From: Xylanibacter ruminicola Ga6B6
GTDB taxonomy: Bacteria > Bacteroidota > Bacteroidia > Bacteroidales > Bacteroidaceae
NCBI RefSeq assembly: GCF_000687715.1
Contig: NZ_JHXD01000010.1
Coordinates: 1-64,000, forward strand
DNA length: 64,000 nucleotides
Reading direction: 5' to 3'
The notes beneath the pieces are model-generated. The model was not told the origin of the DNA. It saw only the letters and a program-made list of their open reading frames with translations, and made no database searches. Each line of letters begins with the position of its first letter. Position 1 is the first letter of the stretch. The translations under genes were made by a program, and so were the position numbers. Shown one piece after another: positions 43,590 through 52,519 of this stretch.

Positions 43590-44366
43590 ATGAATAAGAT
43601 CAATCAACTTTTCGCAAACAGTCAGGACCAGAAACTCCTGTCGCTGTACTTTTGCGCAGGCTGCCCCACACTCGAGGGCACAGGCGATGTGATTCTCGCC
43701 ATGCAGCGTCGTGGTATTGCCATGATTGAAGTTGGCATTCCGTTCAGCGACCCATTGGCCGACGGTCCGGTTATTCAGAGTGCCGCCACCCAGGCCCTGA
43801 AAAACGGTATGAACCTGCATATCCTTTTCGATCAGCTGAAAGCAATCAAGGATCAGGTGCAGATTCCACTGGTACTGATGGGCTATCTGAATCCCATTCT
43901 GCACTACGGTATCGAGGCTTTCTGTCAGAGTTGTGTAGAGGCTGGCGTGAGTGGTGCCATCATCCCCGACCTGCCATTCAAGGATTATCAGGAAGTAATA
44001 AAACCCATTGCTGATAAGTACGACCTGCGCATCATTATGTTGATTACCCCCGAGACCAGCGAGGAGCGTATCCGCTTTATCGATGATAATACCGACGGCT
44101 TTGTATATATGGTATCGAGTGCTGCCATCACTGGTGCCCAGCAGAGTTTCGACGATGCCAAGCAGGAGTACTTCCGTCGTATCAACGCCATGAATCTGCG
44201 CAACCCACGCATGATTGGTTTCGGTATCAGCAACAAACAGACGCTCGAAGCCGCCCAGCAGAATGCCGCAGGTGCCATCATCGGTTCAAAGTTCGTAACC
44301 TTGCTAAGCGAAAGCAAGAATGCCGACGAGGCCCTCGACAAGCTTTTCGACGCCCTCGAAAGATAA
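43590..44366 (+). CDS. trpA: Tryptophan synthase alpha chain
   Basis: A 258-residue TIM-barrel subunit that cleaves indole-3-glycerol phosphate and passes indole to Trp[27 protein letters not shown] (about residues 46-71) includes both catalytic acidic residues (Glu in IEVG, Asp in PLAD). [23 protein letters not shown] and the phosphate-binding [15 protein letters not shown] / AIIGSKFV segments match the family. It is the last gene of the operon. No strong hairpin terminator is evident immediately after it; the pectin promoter follows within 35 nt. Confidence 0.96.
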   Translation: MNKINQLFANSQDQKLLSLYFCAGCPTLEGTGDVILAMQRRGIAMIEVGIPFSDPLADGPVIQSAATQALKNGMNLHILFDQLKAIKDQVQIPLVLMGYLNPILHYGIEAFCQSCVEAGVSGAIIPDLPFKDYQEVIKPIADKYDLRIIMLITPETSEERIRFIDDNTDGFVYMVSSAAITGAQQSFDDAKQEYFRRINAMNLRNPRMIGFGISNKQTLEAAQQNAAGAIIGSKFVTLLSESKNADEALDKLFDALER

Positions 44367-44375
44367 CGTTTACGT
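44365..44375. promoter_or_regulatory. Possible operator upstream of the pectinase fusion gene
   Basis: AACGTTTACGT here is the exact reverse complement of ACGTAAACGTT at 49328-49338, and TAAACGTTA recurs at 44454-44462. The core resembles LacI-type operators with a central CG. No cognate regulator lies in the window, so this is tentative. Confidence 0.35.
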
Positions 44376-44396
44376 AGATTTTTACGTTGCTATTAG

Positions 44397-44427
44397 TTTG
44401 TAGTTTAGCGCTTTTGTTGTATATTTG
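44397..44427 (+). promoter_or_regulatory. Promoter of the GH28-GH105 fusion gene
   Basis: TTTG at 44397-44400, a 19-nt spacer and TATATTTG at 44420-44427 (then CAG) match the Bacteroidota consensus, 46 nt before the ATG at 44474. Confidence 0.75.
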
Positions 44428-44473
44428 CAGCAAAATTGCGAGACTGCAAACTAATAAACGTTACTAAATACAG

Positions 44474-47400
44474 ATGATTAAAAGAATTTTTCAGATTGCG
44501 ATGCTCTGTGTGCTGACACCCCTGTTAGCAGCAGCTCAGCAGTGGGACGAGGCTCAGTACCGACAGATTGAGCAGAGTATCCGCACACCGCATTTTGCCG
44601 ACAAGGCTTATGTGATTACCCAGTATGGCGCCAAAACTACCAACACAGCCGCCAAGAACCAGAAGGCTATCCAGAAAGCCATCGACCTCTGCTCGAAGAA
44701 GGGCGGCGGCCGCGTAGTAATTCCCGCAAATCAGAAGTTCCTGACAGGTGCCATCCAGCTGAAGAGTGGTGTAAACCTGGAGGTACAGGAAGGTGCCGTA
44801 CTCGAGTTCGCCTTCCAGCCCGAGCTCTACCCCATCGTAGAAACCTCATGGGAGGGTTTGGAGTGCTTCAACCTCTCGCCTTGCGTATATGCTTTCAAGG
44901 CTAAGGATATTGCCATTACCGGTAAGGGTACGATTGATGGTGGCGGCAGCAACGACACCTGGTGGCCTTGGAATGGTAATCCCCGTTTTGGTTGGAAAGA
45001 GGGTACCATCAGTCAGCGTGGCGGCTCACGTGCGCGCCTGCTTAAGAATGGTGAGGATGGTGTACCAATGTATAATGAGAAAGGTGAGCGTACCCCCGAG
45101 CGCGTGTTTACAGCTCAGGATGGTCTGCGCCCACAGCTGGTAAGCTTTAACAAGTGCGAAGGCATTCTGTTGGAGGATGTTACGCTGTTGCGTTCGCCTT
45201 TCTGGGTGATTCACCCCCTGCACTCAACAGATATCACTGTTCGTCGTGTGAAAATGATTAACGACGGACCTAACGGCGACGGCTGCGACCCAGAGTGCTG
45301 CGACCGCGTGCTGATTGAGGACTGTTTCTTTAACACCGGCGACGACTGTATCGCTATCAAGAGCGGACGTAACCGCGATGGTCGTGAGCGTAACATGCCA
45401 TCAAAGAACATCATCATCCGCAACTGCGAGATGAAGAACGGACACGGTGGTGTGGTAGTGGGCTCAGAGATTTCGGGTGGTTGCCAGAATGTGTATGCCC
45501 ACGATTGTGTAATGGATTCGCCAGAGCTGGAGCGCGTGCTGCGTATCAAGACCAACAGCTGCCGTGGTGGTATCATCGAGAATATCAACATGCGTAACAT
45601 TACCGTTGGTAAGTGTAAGGAGAGCGTGCTGAAGATTAACCTCGACTACGAGCACAACGAGATTTGCTGCCGTGGCTACTACCCCATTGTACGTAATGTA
45701 TATATGGAGAATGTAACCAGTCAGCAGTCACAGTACGGTGTGCAGATTATCGGACTGGACGAGGATACATTTGTTTACGACATCAACGTTAAAAACTGTC
45801 ACTTCAATGGCGTAAAGAGTGGCAACTTTATGAGCGGTAAGACCCGTAACGTAAACTTCGACCGCTTGTTTATCAATGGTTCGCTGGCACTGCTCAAGGC
45901 CCCATACCAGAACTACTCGGAGTGGATGACCTACAGCGAGATGCAGCGCACCCCTAAGAGCTACCTGCTCGACTTCTCACAGAAACCCAAGTGGAGTTAC
46001 GTGATGGGTATTGAACTGGAAGGTATGCTCGACACCTATCTTAAATATGGTGGTGAGGATATCCGCAAGTACTGTCAGGAATATACCGACACGATGATTA
46101 ACGCCAAAGGCGGCATTCGCAACTATGATATTCTGGAGTACAACCTCGATAACGTGCGTACCGGTCATTTCGTAACCCGCATGTATCAGCAGTGGCCCGA
46201 GGCAAAGAACCTGGCTGCCATGAAGACCATGATGAAACAGTTGCAGAACCAGCCCCGCACCATCGCCGACAAGGTATTCTGGCACAAGGCCATCTATGCT
46301 TACCAGGTATGGTTGGATGGTATTTTTATGGGTCTGCCATTCCGCACCCTTACCGCACCTATCACCACCACCGCCAAGGAGGCTAAGAAAGGTGCCATCA
46401 ACAAGATATACGACGATGCTGTAAACCAGCTGAAGATAACCTACGAGCGCACACTCGACCCCAAGACAGGTTTGAACCGTCATGCTTACGACGAGACTCG
46501 CAACACCTTCTGGGCCGACAAGTCAACCGGTCTTTCGCAGCACTGCTGGGGCCGCGCGCAGGGTTGGTACTCAATGGCACTCATAGAGGTGCTCGATGCC
46601 CTGCCCGAGGATTACGCCCGTCGCCAGGAAGTGATCGACCTGCTGAAGAAAGATCTGGATGCCGTTATCAAATGGCAGGATAAGAAAACAGGTGTTTGGT
46701 ATCAGGTGATGGATCAGCCTGGTCGCGAGGGCAACTACTTAGAGTCAACCTGCTCGTCGATGTTTGCCTATGTGCTGCTCAAGGCCTACAACAAAGGTTA
46801 CCTGGGCACCAAATATCGCGATGCCGGTATCAAAGCTTATAAAGGTATCATCAACAACTTTATCCGCGTAAACGAGAATAAGACCATCTCGCTCACTCAG
46901 TGTTGTTCGGTAGCAGGACTCGGTCCGGCAGCCACACCCGAGGTACAGGCGGCCTTGAAAAAGATAAACCCCAAGGCAACGGTAAACGAGAATACCCGAC
47001 GTGATGGCAGTTTCAACTATTATCTGTCGGAACCCATTCGTGACAACGATGCCAAAGGTGTTGGCCCGTTTATCTGGGCCTCGCTCGAAATGGAACAGTT
47101 AGGATACAATATCAACAACGTGACGGCCTCTATAGACCGTCACGCTGTTGTTAATCGCAATAACCCAATTATCACCAAAGCCGATGCCCTGTCGTCGCTG
47201 TCGGTTGGTAACGGTCACTTTGTAACCACCGTGGATGTCACCGGATTGCAGTCGTACCCCGAGGCTTACAAACAGGGCGTGCCCCTCTGCGCCATGAGCG
47301 ATTGGGGCTGGCACCAGTTTCCAAACACCAAAGGTTTGAAACCATCGGAGTCGGAGAAAGCCTTCGACTTTGGGCATGGGCATCCTGAGGTATATGCCGT

Positions 47401-49276
47401 AGAATACAAGAAAGCAGAGGACGGTCGCCACAAAGAGGCAACCGATTTTTTTCGTATTAACCCCCACCGCTTAAACTTAGGCGCACTGGGATTGCATCTC
47501 ACCGATGGCAGCGGCAACCCTATCCCCCTGCAGCAGCTTACCAGCATCCGTCAGGAGCAGAAACTCCTGGATGGCGAGATTGAATCGGTGTTTACAGCCG
47601 ATGGTCAGAAGGTTGAGGTGACTACAGGTGTTCATCCAGCTAAGGATGCGGTGTATGCCCGTATCGTCAGTCAGTTGCTCAAGAACCAGCGTGCCACCAT
47701 CCGCTTGCGCTTTCCCTACCCCACCGGTAAGCATGCCGATGATGCCAGCGACTGGACCAAGCCCGAGAAGCACCAGTCGGAGATTATAGAGCAAGGTGCA
47801 CAGAAAGCCTTGATTAAGCGCACCCTCGATGCTACCACCTATTACGTACTGTTGCAGTGGGAAGGAAAAGCTACACTGAGCCAATGCGATGCCCACGAGC
47901 TTGAGCTATCAGCACAGGACGATGTACTTACCGTTTCGGCAGAATATCTGCCGAAAGCACCTTGCCCATCTAGCATATCTAGTTCATCCAGCTTTGAGTA
48001 CGATCAGTATCATAAAGCCACGTTGCGCCATTGGAACGCCTGGTGGAAGGTAGGTGCCATCGTGGATTTCTCGCAGTGTACCGATGCACGTGCCAAGGAG
48101 TTGGAGCGCCGCGTGGTACTCTCGCAATACCTCACCCAGATTAACTGTGCCAACAACATGCCGCCACAGGAAACAGGACTTACCTACAACTCTTGGTTCG
48201 GTCGCCCACACTTAGAGATGACTTGGTGGCATGCCGTAGATTTTACTCTTTGGAACCGTCCGGAGGTGGTTGCACAGATGCTGCAGTGGTACAACACGGT
48301 GGCCTATCCCGTGGCCCGACAGATTGCCGAGCGACAAGGCTTTAAGGGTGTGCGCTGGATGAAAATGACCGATCCATGGGCTGGCGAGGCTCCATCTAAC
48401 ACCGGCTCGTTCCTGATCTGGCAGCAACCACACTACATCTATCTGGCCGAGGAGATGTATCGCGCCAATCCTACAGCCGAGACACTGAAAACCTACGGCG
48501 AGCAGGTAGAAGCCACCGCCGAGTTTATGGCCGATTACGTTACCTACGATGCCCAGCAGAAGCGTTACATCCTGAAAGGTGCCACCGCCATGCAGGAGTG
48601 CATGACCAAGGACATCTCGTATAACCAGCCCTTTGAGTTAGCCTACTGGCAGTACGGCTTGAAGGTAGCCCAGCAGTGGCGCGAACGTCAAGGCAAGGCA
48701 CGTATCGCCAAATGGGATGATATCATTGCCAAGCTGTCGCCCCTGCCCGCCACCGATGGCATCTATACCGCTGGCATACAGATAGGCAGCGACAAGAACC
48801 ACGAGGCATTCGACCCCTTTGATGCTACCAGCAAGAAAGTTGAGACCTTTGCCGATAAGTGCCGTAACGATCACCCTGCCGTGCTGGGTGCCTGCGGCAT
48901 GCTGCCATACACCTCTTTATATAATAAGGAGCAGATGCAGCGCACACTCAACTGGGTGATGCAGAACTGGAACTGGCAAACCACCTGGGGATGGGATTAC
49001 GGTATGATAGCCATGACCGCCGCCCGCTTAGGCGAACCCGAGACAGCCCTCAAGGCCCTGCTCATCGATACCCAGAAGAATACCTATCTGCCTAGCGGTC
49101 ATAATTTCCAGACCGCCGACCGTCTGCGTATCTACCTGCCAGGCAATGGTGCCCTGCTTACAGCCGTGGCCATGATGTGCGCCGGATGGGATGGATGCAG
49201 TCAGCCGCTAAACCCTGGATTCCCCCAAGATGGCCATTGGAACGTACGTTGGGAAGGACTACAAAAAATGCAATAA
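44474..49276 (+). CDS. Multidomain pectin-degrading enzyme: GH28 + GH105 + (alpha/alpha)6 glycosidase-like domain
   Basis: A 1600-residue exported protein with three enzyme-like modules. Signal peptide MIKRIFQIAMLCVLTPLLAAA. Residues about 40-500 are a GH28 beta-helix: NGDGCDPECCDR and NTGDDCIAIKSG (about 265-295) carry the catalytic aspartates, GHGGVVVGSE the histidine, RIKT the basic pair. Residues about 510-880 match GH105 unsaturated rhamnogalacturonyl hydrolase (VWLDGIFMG near 612, WGRAQGWY near 692, YLESTCSSMFAY). Residues 889-1600 form a beta-sandwich, a serine linker at about 1165-1175 (CTAG repeat) and an (alpha/alpha)6 barrel reminiscent of GH65-like enzymes, whose specificity I cannot name. 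The modules would act successively on rhamnogalacturonan fragments in the periplasm. Confidence 0.88.
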   Translation: MIKRIFQIAMLCVLTPLLAAAQQWDEAQYRQIEQSIRTPHFADKAYVITQYGAKTTNTAAKNQKAIQKAIDLCSKKGGGRVVIPANQKFLTGAIQLKSGVNLEVQEGAVLEFAFQPELYPIVETSWEGLECFNLSPCVYAFKAKDIAITGKGTIDGGGSNDTWWPWNGNPRFGWKEGTISQRGGSRARLLKNGEDGVPMYNEKGERTPERVFTAQDGLRPQLVSFNKCEGILLEDVTLLRSPFWVIHPLHSTDITVRRVKMINDGPNGDGCDPECCDRVLIEDCFFNTGDDCIAIKSGRNRDGRERNMPSKNIIIRNCEMKNGHGGVVVGSEISGGCQNVYAHDCVMDSPELERVLRIKTNSCRGGIIENINMRNITVGKCKESVLKINLDYEHNEICCRGYYPIVRNVYMENVTSQQSQYGVQIIGLDEDTFVYDINVKNCHFNGVKSGNFMSGKTRNVNFDRLFINGSLALLKAPYQNYSEWMTYSEMQRTPKSYLLDFSQKPKWSYVMGIELEGMLDTYLKYGGEDIRKYCQEYTDTMINAKGGIRNYDILEYNLDNVRTGHFVTRMYQQWPEAKNLAAMKTMMKQLQNQPRTIADKVFWHKAIYAYQVWLDGIFMGLPFRTLTAPITTTAKEAKKGAINKIYDDAVNQLKITYERTLDPKTGLNRHAYDETRNTFWADKSTGLSQHCWGRAQGWYSMALIEVLDALPEDYARRQEVIDLLKKDLDAVIKWQDKKTGVWYQVMDQPGREGNYLESTCSSMFAYVLLKAYNKGYLGTKYRDAGIKAYKGIINNFIRVNENKTISLTQCCSVAGLGPAATPEVQAALKKINPKATVNENTRRDGSFNYYLSEPIRDNDAKGVGPFIWASLEMEQLGYNINNVTASIDRHAVVNRNNPIITKADALSSLSVGNGHFVTTVDVTGLQSYPEAYKQGVPLCAMSDWGWHQFPNTKGLKPSESEKAFDFGHGHPEVYAVEYKKAEDGRHKEATDFFRINPHRLNLGALGLHLTDGSGNPIPLQQLTSIRQEQKLLDGEIESVFTADGQKVEVTTGVHPAKDAVYARIVSQLLKNQRATIRLRFPYPTGKHADDASDWTKPEKHQSEIIEQGAQKALIKRTLDATTYYVLLQWEGKATLSQCDAHELELSAQDDVLTVSAEYLPKAPCPSSISSSSSFEYDQYHKATLRHWNAWWKVGAIVDFSQCTDARAKELERRVVLSQYLTQINCANNMPPQETGLTYNSWFGRPHLEMTWWHAVDFTLWNRPEVVAQMLQWYNTVAYPVARQIAERQGFKGVRWMKMTDPWAGEAPSNTGSFLIWQQPHYIYLAEEMYRANPTAETLKTYGEQVEATAEFMADYVTYDAQQKRYILKGATAMQECMTKDISYNQPFELAYWQYGLKVAQQWRERQGKARIAKWDDIIAKLSPLPATDGIYTAGIQIGSDKNHEAFDPFDATSKKVETFADKCRNDHPAVLGACGMLPYTSLYNKEQMQRTLNWVMQNWNWQTTWGWDYGMIAMTAARLGEPETALKALLIDTQKNTYLPSGHNFQTADRLRIYLPGNGALLTAVAMMCAGWDGCSQPLNPGFPQDGHWNVRWEGLQKMQ
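47970..47996 (+). repeat. Three-unit 9-bp CTAG-type repeat in the enzyme linker
   Basis: CTAGCATAT (47970-47978), CTAGTTCAT (47979-47987) and CCAGCTTTG (47988-47996) have the 9-bp period of the arrays at 21436 and 27355. The frame (xCT AGx) gives serine-rich SSISSSSS, joining the beta-sandwich to the barrel. Confidence 0.75.
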
Positions 49277-49317
49277 TTGCGTATTTTGACAGCCCTATTT
49301 TGCTGTGTGCGATAACA

Positions 49318-49346
49318 CCCCTGCATAACGTAAACGTTTGCAGGGG
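49318..49346. terminator. Palindrome after the fusion gene: terminator and/or operator
   Basis: CCCCTGCA, a bulged T, AACGT, AA, ACGTT and TGCAGGGG form a near-perfect inverted repeat followed by ATTTCTT. It fits a terminator of the fusion gene, but its centre shares 11 nt with the site at 44365, so it may also bind a regulator of the downstream susC. Confidence 0.5.
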
Positions 49347-49386
49347 ATTTCTTATAAAAAAGTATACATTGTTTCACAATTAATAA

Positions 49387-49394
49387 TACTTTTG
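49387..49394 (+). promoter_or_regulatory. Probable -7 box of the susC/susD pair
   Basis: TACTTTTG followed by CACCC matches TAnnTTTG, 83 nt before the susC ATG. No TTTG lies at the expected distance, as is common for activator-dependent promoters. Confidence 0.55.
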
Positions 49395-49477
49395 CACCCG
49401 AAAGTTCTTCGGTGAGCTTAAAACGCTAAATATTTAACTCTATAATAATATTAAGTACAACTAAAACTAACGTTCGT

Positions 49478-52400
49478 ATGAATCATCAAATCAAAAGAGC
49501 CTCTATGGCTTTGCTTTTGTCTGTGTTCTGCTTCGTGGCCTATGCCCAGAAGACTATCACAGGTACAGTAAAGGATGCATCAGGTGAACCTATGATTGGT
49601 GTAAGCGTAGTTGTCGATGGTACCACTATCGGTGGTGTAACCGACTTCGACGGTAATTTCACCATTCAGAACGTATCTGAAAAAGCCGTCCTGAAGATTT
49701 CTTACATCGGTTTCAAGGAGCAGAAGATTTCTGTAGCCGGTAAGAACAGTTTTAACGTTACCATGCAGGAAGATGCTGCTGCACTCGACGAGGTGGTAGT
49801 AGTAGGTTATGGTACGATGAAGAAGAAGGACCTGACCGGTTCGGTTGCTTCGGTTAAGACCGAGGATCTGGCTAAGGTGGCAGGTGCCAACGCCCTTTCG
49901 GCTATGCAAGCCAAGGTGCCTGGAGTTGACCTCCAGCAGAGTGGCGGTGGTGAGGCTGGTGCCGGTGTGAGCATGACCCTGCGTGGTAACCGTTCACTGT
50001 TGGCAGGTAACGGACCACTGGTTATCGTGGATGGTGTAGAGTATGGTTCTACCCTCGACATTCCAGCCAGCGACATCGAGTCGATGGATATTCTGAAGGA
50101 TGCTGCTTCAACAGCTATCTATGGTACCAAGGGTGCTAACGGTGTTATCCTGATTACCACCAAGCGTGGTTCGGCCGGTAAGACCAAGGTTAGCTTCAAT
50201 GGCTACCTCTCATTCAATGGTGCTACAGGTATTGTTAAGCCTATGTATGGCGACAAGGAAGTACAGCGCCTGATTGACAAGAAGAACTACGAGACTGCTG
50301 CTGCCAATGGCTGGAGCTTCAGCAACACAGCTACTGCTGCCGACGTGCTGACCTTCAAACTGGATGATGGTACAGAGACCCTGTCTATCTACAATGACAA
50401 GTCATATACCGACTGGCTCGATATGATTCTTGACAACAGCGTATCTCAGAACTATGAAGTATCTGTTCAGGGTGGTAACGAGAAGACCAACTTCAATGTG
50501 TCAATGGCCGCTATGGATGATAAAGGTTTGATGAAGGGTGATGAGTTCAACCGCTACACCGGCCGCATCAACCTGGATCACAATATCAACCGCATCGTGA
50601 AGATTGGCGCCAGCCTCTCTTACGCTTACAAGAGCAACGACAAGCGTAACGGCGGTGTTTATAACCAGGCTCAGAAGATGACCACCATCACTCACGCCTA
50701 TCTGAATGACGGTTCTATCAACGCTACTCCTAACCCATGGTATGCAGCTCACTGCTCACCTCTGCTCGACGAGGATGGCGCTTACCAGCGCAATATCGAG
50801 AGCAGCCGTTTCTTCGGCAGTGGTTATCTGCAGCTCAATCCTATCAAGGGTCTGATCGTGAAGTCGCAGTTCACACTCGACCGCAGCACCTCGCGCACAG
50901 GTACCTATCAGGACTACCACAGCCAGGCACGCTATCAGTCGCCTACCACTACTTATATTGCCAACGACCGCAGCACTGGTACCAAGTATGTATGGCAGAA
51001 CACTGCTAACTACAACAAGACCATTGCTAAGCACGATATGACCTTCCTGCTGGGTCATGAGATGTCGCAGTACGTATCTGAGAGCAGCAGCATCTCTGGT
51101 GTTGCCGGTTCTGAGAGCTACAAGAAGAGCGGCTTCTACGATGTCAGCAAGATTCTGTCACCTCTTGTAAGCACAGGCTACACCAAGAGCTCTATGCTTT
51201 CATTCTTTGCCCGTGCCAACTACTCATACGATGGCAAGTACCTGTTGCAGGCATCGGTTCGTGCCGATGGTTCTTCAGTACTCGCCGAAGGTCACAAGTG
51301 GGGTTACTTCCCATCAGTAAGTGCCGGTTGGCGTATCTCCGAGGAGAAGTTCATGCAGGGCACCAAGTCATGGCTCGACAACCTGAAGTTCCGCGTATCT
51401 TGGGGTCTCTCTGGCAACTCAGCCATCTCTGCCTACCAGACACTGGCCACCATCCAGAGCATCGTGCCTAACTCTACCGACAAGGCTCCTATGACCATGG
51501 CTAATCCTAACCTGACATGGGAGAAGACCGCCGCCCTCGACTTCGGTCTCGACTTCTCATTCCTGAATGGTCGTATCTATGGTAGCATCGACTACTATAA
51601 CAGCAAGACCTACGATCTGTTGTACTACAAGACCGCTCCTGCCTCATCGGTATTCACCAGCACTATCTCTAATGTTGGTAAGACCAAGGGCCACGGTCTC
51701 GAGATTTCACTCGGTGCAGTACCCGTTAAGACCGACGACTTTACTTGGGATCTGAGCGCATCGGCTACCTTTGCCCGCGACGAGGTTTCTGAGTTGGCCG
51801 ACGGTATCCAGCAGGTAGTAGATGGCACCAGCATCCTGAAGGTTGGCGAGCCTGTTTCAGCTTTCTACAGCTACGACATGGACGGCTGCTGGGGCATTGG
51901 CGAGTTCGACAAGTATCTGGCTGCTCACCCCAACTTCGAGAAACCTTATAGTGACTTCGGTGATCCTGGTACGCCAAAGGTTATCGACGTGAATGGTGAT
52001 GACAAGATTGATGATGGCGATAAGATTATCTACAACCGCTCGCCCAAGGCTATTCTTGGTTTGAACACCACCTTCACTTACAAGGACTTCTCACTGAGCG
52101 TTCAGACCATGGCTCGCTTGGGTGGTTACCTGAGCTACAGCGGCTATGGCCTCTACCTGTACGACAACGCCAACTGGGGCGACCTGAGCTACTGGACACC
52201 TGACAACCAGGGGGCCGACATCCCATCACCAGGATGTGCAGGCACTACGCCTACATTCTACAAGAGCGCCATTGAGATTCAGAAGGCCGACTACTTCAAG
52301 ATTAAGGACATCACCCTGTCGTACAACCTTCCCAAGAACCTCATCAAGAAGGTTTACATGAGCAATGTTCGCATTTACGGTTCACTCAAGAACTACTTCA

Positions 52401-52498
52401 CATTCAGTCACTTCGACAACTACGACCCAGAGCGTGGCGGTTCAGTCAACTTCCCACTGATGAAGCAGGTTGTAGTAGGTCTTAACGTAACTTTCTAA
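49478..52498 (+). CDS. susC: SusC/RagA-type TonB-linked outer-membrane transporter
   Basis: A 1006-residue outer-membrane receptor that imports oligosaccharides with energy from TonB. Signal peptide MNHQIKRASMALLLSVFCFVAYAQ; a carboxypeptidase-regulatory-like domain at about 25-100 (ITGTVKDASGEPMIGVSVVVDGT); the TonB-box region and SusC signature DEVVVVGYGTMKKKDLTGSVASV (about 104-126); a plug (LRGNRSLLAGNGPLVIVDGVEYG and STAIYGTKGANGVILITTKRG); then a 22-strand barrel ending in KQVVVGLNVTF. Placed beside pectinases, it probably takes up rhamnogalacturonan fragments. It is followed by susD after a short gap. Confidence 0.95.
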   Translation: MNHQIKRASMALLLSVFCFVAYAQKTITGTVKDASGEPMIGVSVVVDGTTIGGVTDFDGNFTIQNVSEKAVLKISYIGFKEQKISVAGKNSFNVTMQEDAAALDEVVVVGYGTMKKKDLTGSVASVKTEDLAKVAGANALSAMQAKVPGVDLQQSGGGEAGAGVSMTLRGNRSLLAGNGPLVIVDGVEYGSTLDIPASDIESMDILKDAASTAIYGTKGANGVILITTKRGSAGKTKVSFNGYLSFNGATGIVKPMYGDKEVQRLIDKKNYETAAANGWSFSNTATAADVLTFKLDDGTETLSIYNDKSYTDWLDMILDNSVSQNYEVSVQGGNEKTNFNVSMAAMDDKGLMKGDEFNRYTGRINLDHNINRIVKIGASLSYAYKSNDKRNGGVYNQAQKMTTITHAYLNDGSINATPNPWYAAHCSPLLDEDGAYQRNIESSRFFGSGYLQLNPIKGLIVKSQFTLDRSTSRTGTYQDYHSQARYQSPTTTYIANDRSTGTKYVWQNTANYNKTIAKHDMTFLLGHEMSQYVSESSSISGVAGSESYKKSGFYDVSKILSPLVSTGYTKSSMLSFFARANYSYDGKYLLQASVRADGSSVLAEGHKWGYFPSVSAGWRISEEKFMQGTKSWLDNLKFRVSWGLSGNSAISAYQTLATIQSIVPNSTDKAPMTMANPNLTWEKTAALDFGLDFSFLNGRIYGSIDYYNSKTYDLLYYKTAPASSVFTSTISNVGKTKGHGLEISLGAVPVKTDDFTWDLSASATFARDEVSELADGIQQVVDGTSILKVGEPVSAFYSYDMDGCWGIGEFDKYLAAHPNFEKPYSDFGDPGTPKVIDVNGDDKIDDGDKIIYNRSPKAILGLNTTFTYKDFSLSVQTMARLGGYLSYSGYGLYLYDNANWGDLSYWTPDNQGADIPSPGCAGTTPTFYKSAIEIQKADYFKIKDITLSYNLPKNLIKKVYMSNVRIYGSLKNYFTFSHFDNYDPERGGSVNFPLMKQVVVGLNVTF

Positions 52499-52519
52499 AT
52501 CAAATAATTGATTATCGAT

